The notes under the pieces are model-generated. The model saw nothing but the letters and a program-made list of their open reading frames with translations. It was not told the DNA's origin and did not search any database. Below are positions 8,611 through 18,900 of a stretch of 20,101 nt of DNA, piece after piece (position 1 is the first letter of the stretch; every line of letters begins with the position of its first letter). This stretch comes from Phoronis ovalis (Eukaryota; Phoronida; Phoronidae). The stretch is taken from NCBI GenBank assembly GCA_028565635.1, contig JAOXYB010007345.1:1-20101 (forward strand). Direction: 5' to 3'. Made by a program: the position numbers and the translations under genes.

Positions 8611-10791
8611 TTATGCTTTAGTATTGTTGTCAATCCATGTCAAGAATTTGGAGACACGTGTGTAGACATTGGGATAACCGTAGGTGGTACAACCAGATCT
8701 TCCCCACGAGGTAGCGCCTACCAGTACAAATTTGTTGTTACGTTTGCACACTAGAGGGCCACCGCTGTCACCCTAAAAAGCATAGATATTTTATGATATT
8801 GTAATCCGCTACCTTAAAAACAGCTGTTTAACTTAGACTGTAATGCTTACTAATTTCCATGTAGGATTTTCAGAATTACCGGGACACATTCATAAAATTA
8901 TTAAAATAGATATATTTCTGATTTATTTCAGAAACCCCATAAAAGGTAGTATCCACCACAATGTATGTACTATTAAATATCGGCAAAAGTTTTATGAATT
9001 TGAGTAATCTTTTTAAAGAATTATTTCATATTACTTACGTTGCAAGCTCCAGCATCTCCCATACCAACACAAACATGTCTGTCGTTGATGTAGCCACTCC
9101 CCCACAAACTTGAACATTCAGAGTTGGAGGTAATGTCTATTCGAAGCTCGTTCAATACGTTGGAATCGCCAGTTCCTACAAGTCATGTTATGTGTTAGTT
9201 TTAATATAAGTTGAAGAGAAGAAAGTCACAAACAAAGAGACATCTGAATTTCACACTTAGCTGTAAAGTTTCATCAGATGGACATGTAATATGAAAGAAT
9301 CAAGAATGTAGCCTGACGTCGTTCTTAAATTCAGGAGATTCATGAATATCCATATAAAAGTCAATACTGCCCTGGCTATTTTTGTAAAATGGAATTATCA
9401 CATCATTGGAAAAAAGCATGTCGTTAAGCTTTAACCGGGGGGTTTAACAGACTGAGGTGAAATAAATATAGTATGTGAACTGCTCGATATTTTTTTTTAT
9501 TTTTACCAGCAGTATTGCCCCATCCCGTGATCCAGCATTCATCACGATCTGTAAAATCTTCGTTTGCCGACTGTGGTAAGCAAGCAGGTTGGACATAACT
9601 ACCAAACTGAATTGGAGTTGATAATCTTAATAACGCAATATCATTGGGGAAACCATCACCGTTGCCGTCGTAGTTTTCATGCTGAAATTTAGGTAAACTA
9701 AGTGTTAAGTACAACAAATAGCTGGTTAACAATTTTACCCCGTCTACACATCTGCCCGCATGACATATAGGATAGCTTAAAAGTCTTACCATGACGATTC
9801 TGTTGACTGTCAGGGTTTGCTCTGTGCCACCATTTTGAGTTTGATGATGTTCCCCAGCAATGACTCTATACTGATTAGCCGTGCTGAAGTTAAAAATAAC
9901 ATATTTAGTACACCCAAACAGCAGCAACAATTTTTTCTATGTAGTTTCTCCTAACGACTGAGTGACGAGAAGAAAAAATGTCAGTGATCATCTAGTCCAT
10001 CGGGATAACACAAGGTTGATTGTATGTGTGCGACATGTAATGTTTTATTTTGAATCATAGTACGATATCATGGAATGAAAAACCATTCATCCAAAAGGCG
10101 TGACGGTATATGTTATGTTTTAAAAAGTAGCTTTTCTTACACAGTCTGATTTAGTATTATAGTTATATAATTTATAGTTCTTTTTGCCAATTTTGTATAA
10201 AATATCGATGTAACTTTTAACATGTTGATGACAATGCATGAAAAACGACAAATGTATTCAATTATGCAAATATTTTTTTTAAAATGCGCTTACCCACCAT
10301 CGACACAATGTGCCGCTGTAACAACCCATTGTTCATTAATGATTGTACCACCACAAATATGGCTGGAACCAAGCCAAGAACGCGATTGAAGTGAAACCTG
10401 CCATGGCCAAGTATGGGCGTCAGCCTCGCTACCTCCTACAATACGGTTACTTGATACCTGTCCACAACCTGGAAAAGTATGTAGATGATTCGCAGTGGAA
10501 AAAAAAATTAGAAATCCGAATTATACCCGAATCACACAAAATACGGTTAAAGACGCAGCTGTCCTTTGGTATCATTAAAAAAAGAAGGCAAAGGTATGAA
10601 CTAAATTGTATAAGGAGAAACTATCAGAGATTTACACATTTCAAGATACGCCGCACTGCACTTGCTGACAGGTAACAAGTACACACAAAAACAGTTGGTA
10701 AATATGAAGCAAATGCTGTTTACAAAAAATTTAACTTACCGTTGGCATTAGCTATCAAAGCCAGCATGGCAGCACAGACTAAAAACTTCAT
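8611..10791 (-). CDS. Secreted chymotrypsin/elastase-like serine protease (S1 family), six exons
   Basis: Joined exons 10791-10740, 10468-10294, 9883-9790, 9681-9507, 9175-9039 and 8772-8611 give 795 bases, that is 264 residues plus stop. All five introns are GT-AG, with phases 1, 2, 0, 1 and 0. Residues 1-17 are a signal peptide ([17 protein letters not shown]). A short propeptide starts with Cys19 and ends at Arg26, before the mature end IVGG. The triad is His71 (TAAHC), Asp121 (NDIAL) and Ser214 (GDSGG). Cysteines fit pairs 56-72, 156-220, 186-201 and 210-239, and Cys19 with Cys141 would tether the propeptide as in chymotrypsinogen. The S1 base position (chymotrypsin 189) is Gly208, not Asp, so trypsin specificity is unlikely; the 216 and 226 positions are Gly235 and about Asn246. 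The loop before Asp121 carries DGNGDG. A digestive zymogen is the likely role. It has its own TATA box and poly(A) signal. Confidence 0.96.
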
Positions 10792-10850
10792 GGTTATTCT
10801 CTCTGCTGTTAATGGATAGAGAAGTGAAAAATAACAAAAACTGCTCTCGT

Positions 10851-10857
10851 TTATATA
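10851..10857 (-). promoter_or_regulatory. TATA box of the serine protease gene
   Basis: On the minus strand TATATAA occurs in CAATATATAAACGAGAGC, about 60-66 bases before the protease start codon. Transcription would then begin near 10825 and leave a 5' UTR of about 35 bases. Strong TATA boxes close to the start are common in highly expressed digestive zymogen genes. Confidence 0.6.
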
Positions 10858-10859
10858 TT

Positions 10860-12945
10860 GTTTCCAGAGGGAAAAATTGTTGATGCTAGCACGTGCTAAA
10901 ACAATAAAGATTATTTAACAGATACTTGAATCGCCAACACGTACTGGTGCGTGTCTTAAGGGGTTTATGGCAATTATTTATACACTCTGATCTTACTGTA
11001 ATAAATGTTGAAAATACCGAATCATCGAAGATATCAGATGCTATTCGATATTTCCAAATATATGTGTAATTAAATTATATCTCTCTCCCTCATGTCAACC
11101 TGAAAATCTCATGCTATATTAAACATTTTTCCAAAATATTAAAATATTTTTTATTTGGGTGAGTGATAAAGTACCTAAAGTTTTCCAAATTTTATAAATT
11201 TTGGAATGTGCCATATTTTAGAAAAGTTACTCTTTAGAAAATCTCCGTTATACATAAGCAACAGCCGAATGTAGCTCATAGTTTGACTTGAGAGTAAATC
11301 AGCTGTAAAAAAGTGAAGTAGCCTCAAATTAATGTAGCATTGTGTCACAAAGTGGATGTTGTTAGGGTTCCAGTTCAATATTTATGCATATCATAAATAC
11401 CTGTTTAGAGGCGATCATAATTATCACATTTTTTATTCATTGCATAAAGAGATAATAAGTCACATATGAATATATTCAAATGAGCAGTGTGATCTAATTG
11501 TGCTTGTCCATATGGAGCAATTTTTGATGCTTGTGTGTCGATAATGAGAAACAAGATTCTTAAAAATCGGCTCCTTCGAAAATTATGAAATTTGCAATCA
11601 TATTAGGTGCTGATAAAAAATGTAACATTTTCTCACTAAATAAAAATATCTGTAATTTTTAAATTTGTGTGACTTTACATAATTTATAAAATGTTTACAC
11701 GATACTTATACTTATACTTATACTTATAATAAGTAGATTTTTATTATCTAGATTGTCGTCAATGCCTCATCAACGAGATCGTGAGAGAACAACAACTGCC
11801 ACAAACATCTGACCACACATTGTAAAATTCTGTACAAAGCGTAAAATATGCAATATACCTATAAACATATATTGCCATATTATGAGTTTTAACTTTTTAA
11901 GTATTAAAATATCAGTTTATGTGTTAAGATTACAATCAGTAACTCTTACAGGCAGTTGTCACAATTGGTCTCTAAAAAGCATGGGTACATCCTGGTGCTT
12001 ACACTGGGCTTAGCCTGAATAAAGTTTGTGTTACCTTCTTACAGTTTCTTTCAAACTGACACTTATCTACTCAAATTGCCAAAAGTGATGATAAATTATA
12101 ATTCTTTCACCTGTGTAACATATATTTAGGCATATTTAAAAATAGTGCTTAACTAGTTTTGATTCTTGGGCCAAACATTCCAATTATATATATTTCCATT
12201 TTTAGCACTAAAAATTAATAAATTTGTTGTTTGTACTGCAATTACAAATGAAGAAATAAAAGTAAAATTGTCAACTAGCAATTTATCGTATCCTGATATA
12301 ATTACTCCTTCTTCAGCCTATAGACAGACTAGCTGATAATATGAATTTGATTTTTTTTTTGCCCGCCTCGACTCTGTTAAGAAAATTTATCAATTATTAA
12401 AATCTAGATTCTTATGGGAAATTGATTTCTTGTGTTTTTTTAAATATATTTTAAATGCACTTTACTTTAAAAAAAATCAGATTCAACAAGAATTAGTGGG
12501 AAGTGGTGCTACCTGTTTTACGGTTTTGGAGTAGTTGTTTTAGCAATTAAACAATGTAAAAAGAACAGATATTATCAGACAGTTTAGAACTATGTACGTT
12601 TGCTAAACTTTACAAGTAAACATAATAAAAGATAAAACTTTATAGCAAAGAAACAAATCTTATGTGTTTTGAACATAATAATTTTTTCACAATCTGGGAA
12701 ATAAATCATGGCAAAATTACGTAAATTGTACTAGTCTAGTTTAATGTTAGTATTTGTATGTGAGGCGACCAAAAACAAATAAATTTGGTTAGAAAAGTCG
12801 TATAAAGCTGTAAGAAGGCCGACAGCGAATGTTCAAAAACGGTAACTTGAGATTTGTAGTTAAAATAGTACTTCTTGATTGTGCTAGTAGTTATAAAGTA
12901 CTATCCTAATAAGATAAGGTTTATTATGACTCTTCCACGATAGAA
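10860..12945. other. Intergenic AT-rich DNA
   Basis: No gene is recognised on either strand. The longest ORF (11175-11378, minus, 67 residues) has no motif and is likely chance. A small hexanucleotide repeat is listed at 11703-11726. Confidence 0.55.
11703..11726 (+). repeat. TACTTA hexanucleotide repeat, four units
   Basis: TACTTA is repeated four times without interruption, followed by TAATAAG. It is a short microsatellite. Confidence 0.8.
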
Positions 12946-13259
12946 AGTTGGAATTAAGACATATTGTTCTTGCATCGGTTCTTTTCGCCAGTCAAACAGA
13001 GTTACAAAATAAATTCTTTGATATCGGTTCTTTTCGCCAGTCAAACAGAGTTACAAAATAAATTCTTTGATAAGCAGGAAAGTACTGGAACGATTTCAAC
13101 AAAACATGGATCAAAATGTTTGCTATGTTCCGGAGATGAAAATATATAGATGAAAATTTGGCGCTCATCTTGAAATTCAAATGGCTACCATGTCAAAAAC
13201 TTTGTGTTGGATGCCATATACTTGGTGTTGCCATACGACGCTACACAATCTAGTTTTAT
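12946..13259 (+). repeat. Dispersed repeat, copy 1
   Basis: This matches 18598-18799 in the same orientation: AGTTGGAAT with GTTCTTGCATCGGTTCTTTT at the left end, and a core at 13152-13259 containing GAAAATTTGG, CATCTTGAA, CATGTCAAAAACTTTGTGT, GCCATATACTTGGTGTT and ATCTAGTTT. The core is 108 bases in both copies. This copy is longer because of a 49-bp tandem duplication. It looks like a fossil non-autonomous element; no ends or target duplications were identified. Confidence 0.7.
12974..13071 (+). repeat. 49-bp tandem duplication, two copies
   Basis: The 49-base unit beginning ATCGGTTCTTTTCGCC occurs at 12974-13022 and again at 13023-13071 with no difference seen. It accounts for the short ORFs predicted on both strands here. 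Confidence 0.9.
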
Positions 13260-13327
13260 CCAATTTTGTTAAGTTTCTGCTACTATAAAACTTTAAGCAA
13301 CAACAATATATATATTTTAAAGAAGGA

Positions 13328-13360
13328 TACCTTGAGGGGGTAGGGGGTACCCCCAAGGTA
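13328..13360. repeat. TACCTTG/CAAGGTA hairpin with G/C inner stem
   Basis: TACCTTG (13328-13334) pairs with CAAGGTA (13354-13360), and inside it GGGG can pair with CCCC past a one-base bulge. The loop is G-rich. It resembles the GTACCCC hairpin at 453-475 in composition, but the two are not clearly the same sequence. Confidence 0.6.
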
Positions 13361-13582
13361 CAATGCTCCCACTTAAAAATGGCAAATGCTCCCTGCTCCC
13401 AGTTAAGAGCGCGCGAAATCATGATTTTCGAGGCAAGCGCTTTAGTTAAGATTACAATCACTATGCGCTGTGAGAACTTTTTCTTGTACATTATCATTTA
13501 ATATCAACTATTCTGTTTATGGTCTTGTTATTAGTATATGGCTAAAAGAAGAACGTACGCGATATTCAGAATACTCGTACAG

Positions 13583-13708
13583 CAGGCCCGTCAGATGGGG
13601 AGGTGCGTTGGGTGCGAACGCACCCCCCTTTTGAAATGGGGGTAACCCATGTAATGTTAACGCACCCCCCTTTGAAATTAACGTAATGTTAACGCACACC
13701 CCTTTTAC
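13583..13708 (-). mobile_element. One-ended, truncated copy of the CAGGCCCGTCAGA MITE
   Basis: The same terminal CAGGCCCGTCAGA is found at 13583-13595. The following bases match the reverse complement of about 2560-2680: GTGCGTTGGGTGCGAACGCACCC, then TTTTGAAATGG, ATGTAATG.TAACGCACCCCC and TTAACGTAATGTTAACGCAC. Similarity stops near 13708, and no second terminus is visible downstream, so this is a truncated copy. It is opposite in orientation to the full copy. The palindrome GGGTGCG-AA-CGCACCC here (13610-13625) is better paired than in the full copy. Confidence 0.8.
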
Positions 13709-14047
13709 TGCAAATTCAATTTCGTTATTTCTTTGAATTTTGATGGAAAATTTTGCGAATTAATTCTTTTGATCTTATAATTTGCTAGATAGCGAATATA
13801 AATGTTGGGATAGCGACATGGACCCAAAGGTTCATGTCGAAGTGACCGATTTTGACATCATGCATATATTAGATTCAGTCACTGAAACTGTACACCCACC
13901 TGACTGAGTCTTAAATTATAGGTCGTCAACCATGCATAATGGAAAGCCAAATGATCTGAGACATATTCAGCTGGCTGGTGAATTTGAATTAAGCTTGCAG
14001 GTGAATAGGGAACAATGCCTCCCAAGCTACGCCATCAAATGTCTTAT

Positions 14048-14278
14048 CTAAGCATAAAACATGTAAAAATATGTTAGTTTGCTATAATGTGACCCCTCAA
14101 AAAAGTATCCCCATTGGTGTTTCTTATTAGACATTTCCCTTTTACTTCCAATGTATCTTAGATGAGGTTGCTTCCCGGGGAGCATTTCTTCATTTTCATA
14201 TATACGGGGACGGTATATGCTGATAATCGATCCATGGACAAGCTGTTTATAGTCGAGATGCGGCATATACAGCGGCAT
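14048..14278 (-). other. Unassigned 76-residue ORF
   Basis: I do not recognise this protein. The frame is richer in GC than its flanks and its composition looks protein-like, with charged and aromatic residues mixed (YRPRIYENEEMLPGKQPHL, RYIGSKRE, HQWGYFFEG). It opens within a 12-bp tandem repeat and ends soon after, with an in-frame stop a short way upstream. It could be a fossil exon, a piece of a transposon protein, or chance. Confidence 0.2.
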
Positions 14279-14288
14279 ATACAGCGGC
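14260..14288. repeat. 12-bp tandem repeat, about 2.4 units
   Basis: GCGGCATATACA occurs at 14260-14271 and 14272-14283, followed by GCGGC. It lies at the start of the unassigned minus-strand ORF. Confidence 0.8.
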
Positions 14289-15953
14289 TTTAATAGTCTT
14301 CACATCTGCTCAGTAAATCTCAATCAGTAATTAAGCACGAGTTATGTATTCATATATTATGTAAAATAAATCAGTTATTCCACTGAATAGTTTTACTATT
14401 GCCCAACATGAACGAATGCATAACTCTCTTACATTTTATATGAGTCTTGTTTGTTTTTGTAAAAGAATAAAATTTAAAACACTGCTTAAACCATGACAGA
14501 AAAAAAACAATAGTGGCTAAAGAGGACTTATTATTTCGGATGAACCCTTTAGTGGTTGGTATATAAATAGAAAATGGAAACAATGCGGGAAAAATTGCAT
14601 TACACTGTTATTGAGATCGAGAATGTACGTGTCAAACAGTATTTACATATTATTTATTATATGCATGTGTGCTTGTGTGTGTGTAAACAACAAACACTTT
14701 TCTGGCGGCTGACATCTTGAAATATTGAAACTGCCGCCGCTACTGGTGTCACTTATCCATTTGTATAGGAAGCTTTCTTCTGTTGCCATAGTTGATTATT
14801 TTTTTTATTCCATGGTTGTATTATAACTCAATACATTTTAAATATGTGCACATATAAAAAGTTGAACTGGAGTATCATCTGCAAAAGGGAATACTTTCAT
14901 ATCTACCATACAAAGTATTTTGATCAGAATTACACAACTCTGCTTCAACCTTCTACAAGCAACGGGAGTTTGCGCCCGGTAGTTGGTGCTCCATACATAA
15001 ATTTGCGCACGATGTCTGTGTTTGGCCAGAATACGGTTTTTGTAATTATTGAAGTTTGCATTTACAAAAAACCATACTCTTAGTCTTCACATGAAAGTAG
15101 AATTTATAATTTTTTTATCCTAACATCTATAACGGTCCATGAATCATGTTTTTATATACAAAATAAACCAGTTATAAACCAAAATAATGTAACTGTAACT
15201 CAAGCTGAAAAAATATTTGGTAGCTCATGATACCAAAGGTAGGTATCACTTACGAATAACACGCGTTTTTGAAATACAAAGCTTGAAAATTACATAATAA
15301 TACTAGGTATTTCTGTATAGTCCTTACTTACTACATGAGAATTATTTAGGATATGTTGATGGTATCTTTAATGTGTTTTAACAATGTTAAAAATCCTTAA
15401 CTGTTTACAAATCACAAAAATGTTATCACTTTTCATGTTAAGCATATATTTCCTTATAATTAAAATCATACGCACATCCAATACAAATAAAAAAATTCAA
15501 ACTCGACCACACAGGCAATTGGGAAATAATTCAGGGAAATAATAAGGAACTATCTAACCTAGCAATCAGCATGAAACTGTAACAGTAAAGTCAGATTGCA
15601 GGAAATACATCTTAAATTGACATGATCAAATTTATCATTTTTTTACAATGAAAATATTTAAACAATTATAATAAATTATGGCTGTATAATTGACTTGAAT
15701 AATATTGACATTTGGTATGCATTATTTTACATGGAATAACAGCATCATTGGACCAACACGGATTTCTGAAGAACTTACTGAAATAATGTATAAGCTCACA
15801 ACAAACGATGTACAAAAAAAATCTCGTAATTATTTAAAACTGGTAAAATTGCCTTTATCTACATAGATCATTCATTGTAATATAATTCTGTTCAAATTGT
15901 TGTACATATTACAGTATCATTTCTTCAAAAATTTGCAAAGTTGTGTAATAACA

Positions 15954-18900
15954 TTACAATTTGGCCTTTTGAGGCTTTGGTTCAAATTCGTTCAGTTTCA
16001 TTGCCAAACTCATATTACCAGAAATATTCATTTTACCTTGAAAGAACAGCTACAAAAAGTTAAAAAATATCATTAAAGAATTTAGCACAGGTACATATTT
16101 TACTATTGATTGCAACAAAGAGGACTCAAAGAAAATATGATTTAATGTAGTCTACTCCCAAGCATGATTTATTCAATTACAAATTATGCCCAGCCTGGCC
16201 ATACTACCAGACCATAAAGTTGCACCTTATTGCAATCAGTAGCAGTAATATATATAACTACATAAAAGGTGTGCAGCTGGGTCTTCATACACATGGTTGT
16301 AAGTCTCAATACAAATTGATACCAACAGCAAAATAATTTAATTGGGCAAAGAATTTGTAATTTTAAGTAAATGCAGTAACTATTTTGACTTCCAGATATT
16401 CTACTTTTTAATAGACTATTTGAGAAAATTGGGGCACTTACATTTTGTCCTTTAACCTGTCCTGTCATCATTTTCACTAAATTGTCATCATCTATTGTGA
16501 TGGTACAATCTGCTTTGTCTGCAAAATATTATATTGAACAAATACTTCAATTCATCTTGAGATACATCAATTTTCCACAAACTATTTATAGCAAAATCTA
16601 TAACATTGAATCCGGTGATGTCATATGATTATTTGTCCTTTGTAACAGAGGTGAGGCAACACCGAGAAAAACAAGCTATTCCAAATTAAGATGTTACGAA
16701 TTATAGAGCAAAATACGTTTTTTTAATCCTTATGAACTGAAGATAATATAGGTACTTTTTTTACTCTATTTATCAATGTATTATTGTTAAATAAGCAGGA
16801 AACATCCTGAAGGGCAAAATGTCCCCGATGAGGTTCAAAAAGTGACACCAAACAAAACTGTGCTCATACTTAATTTTGCTACAAAACTGAAGCTATTTAA
16901 GATCCTATATTACTAGAAAAATGAGTAGAAAGATATTTATCATAAACAAAGTTTTTGGAAGACTTGCTTATTTATCATTGGACAATTTTCTTTTAACATG
17001 ATGATGTCATTTGTTGTCGTACAGGAAATCCGTGAGATAATTTCTTGCTGATTTTAAAACAAACAAATGATTGAAACTAGTTTAAACTAAAATTAAATAT
17101 TTACGGAATATATATTAGAGTATGTAATGTACGATATATTCATAAATAAATACAGAGGAGTTTCAGTGGCTTGATTTAACAATAGTAGGGACAACGACCC
17201 CATTGATGTTTTTTTGTCTTTGAAATAAATTGCCACATGTCGGCAGATTTTTTCTCAAAGTGTATCTATAAATGAAAATTTAACAATGCTTATCCTTATA
17301 TATAAAATGAATTATTGCTAATAAAATGCAATTTATAACATTTTCATAAAAAGTATTGCCATATCAACTGTTTTAATGAATATAAAATAGGACTTCAGTT
17401 TGGTATTCATTCTATCACCAAATTCCAAAGAAATCACTTAATTACTTAATATGTAGTTACAGGCAAATAAATATGATAATTACATTTCAGCAGTGTTACA
17501 CTATATAGATAGCCAATACTTTGCTTTCAATGATAAGTGATAGTCACTGTCACTATATCTATAGACAAAAAAATCTGAAAATTAAAGACAAGCAGAATGT
17601 ATAGTCACAAAATTATGCACGTGGATATCAAAAATTTCTGTGCAAACAGAAATATTTTTATAATGAAAAGAGTACGCACATAAAGGCAGATATGGCGAGG
17701 AAACAAAGTTAGAACTATATGCAGGATCAACAAATTATGCCTAATATGGTGAAGAACATGCTAAAATTTTAAAAATCACTTTTTACAGTTCTAACACTAC
17801 TATGTGTCATGACAAATACTTGCCAGTGTCTCCAAACTTTACAGAACCATTCCCAGTCTTAGCATCAACTCTCCAAATCCCTTGTTTACCACTAGGTCCA
17901 TTCCTAACCTTGAAACAGTACACCCCCTTAATTTTTTTGACAATACTTGCACCATCATTTTCAAGTGCTTTCTGTATTTCCGTGAAAACCACTGAAGATT
18001 TGAAATCACTTCCATCTGAAGAGGCACTAGTAGCCATTAGTTGGATATGAGACTGTTGACTGAAAAAAAGTTCAAAATCATGTACTAAAATCAGATATTT
18101 TTCAAAAACTGCTCTCAAAGCCTTATATCCACAAGGTTATCTGGCTAGCCAAATAAGCTATATCACTGTTTCTCGTAGATGCGTGCTGCTATCAAATCAA
18201 ACAAAGGAGTATGCCATAAATAGAAGCATGTTCTTTATTTTGGAGCTTTGTAAACAATGGACCTAGATGTAGTTTTGCTATAGAGGGTGCCCATATGCAT
18301 GTTGCAACCAACTGGTATATGGAAATTATAGAAAAACATGAAGCAACCAGCTGATTTAACTTTTTGTTAATAAATAACCGCCGAAACCGAGAAATTCATG
18401 CAAAATGTGTAATAATAGGGGTGGTCCCTTCTCGCTTTCCATAGGAGATGGTAATGGTGTCTGACAAGTTACTGATGAACGTTATTCAGATTATTGAGGA
18501 CTATTCATCAGAAACATATGCTGCATTAACAAGTTTAGGAATAAAGCTGACATTCAATCAAAACTCTTCTAAAATGACCTATAATGCCTTGGCCACAAGC
18601 TGGAATCCATATAGTTCTTGCATTAGTTCTTTTTTTTTCAACAAATTTTGTCCGAAATGCTTGCTGGATTCTTAAGATTAAAATTTTGCTGGAAAATTTG
18701 GTGGCCATCTTGAATCCAAAAGCCTGGCATGTCAAAAACTTTGTGTGGGAAGCCATATGCTGGGTTTCCAGGCAACACTTTAGCTAAATCTAGTTTATTC
18801 TGATAATCCTTGTGATGATTTTAGATCAACCCTTATGTATCTATCCGCTATCCCTCGAAACTCTTTTTAGCTTAAATAACAAAAAATTCTTTAATGGTAC

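Larger units (their letters stand above)
13709..15953. other. Region between the MITE fragment and SCPx
   Basis: No convincing gene is seen. It contains the unassigned ORF at 14048-14278, a short GT run near 14674-14684, and the 3' flank of the minus-strand SCPx gene. No canonical AATAAA was found close to the SCPx stop. Confidence 0.5.

Noticed and set aside
9424-9930. Minus-strand 168-residue ORF as a single exon
   Set aside because: It contains protease exons 3 and 4 with the in-frame intron 9682-9789 read through; splice sites and family alignment show the intron.
10343-10675. 110-residue plus-strand ORF
   Set aside because: It lies antisense to protease exon 2, whose TAAHC and IVGG motifs on the minus strand are unmistakable.
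13517-13699. Minus-strand ORF with Gly/Pro-rich peptide
   Set aside because: It is the translation of the truncated MITE copy.
16184-16477. Minus-strand 97-residue ORF as an independent gene
   Set aside because: Its first residues belong to the SCPx exon 16442-16518; the remainder reads into the intron after a GTAAG donor.
17802-18050. Plus-strand ORF across the SCP2 exon
   Set aside because: It is the antisense shadow of the SCPx exon 17824-18059.
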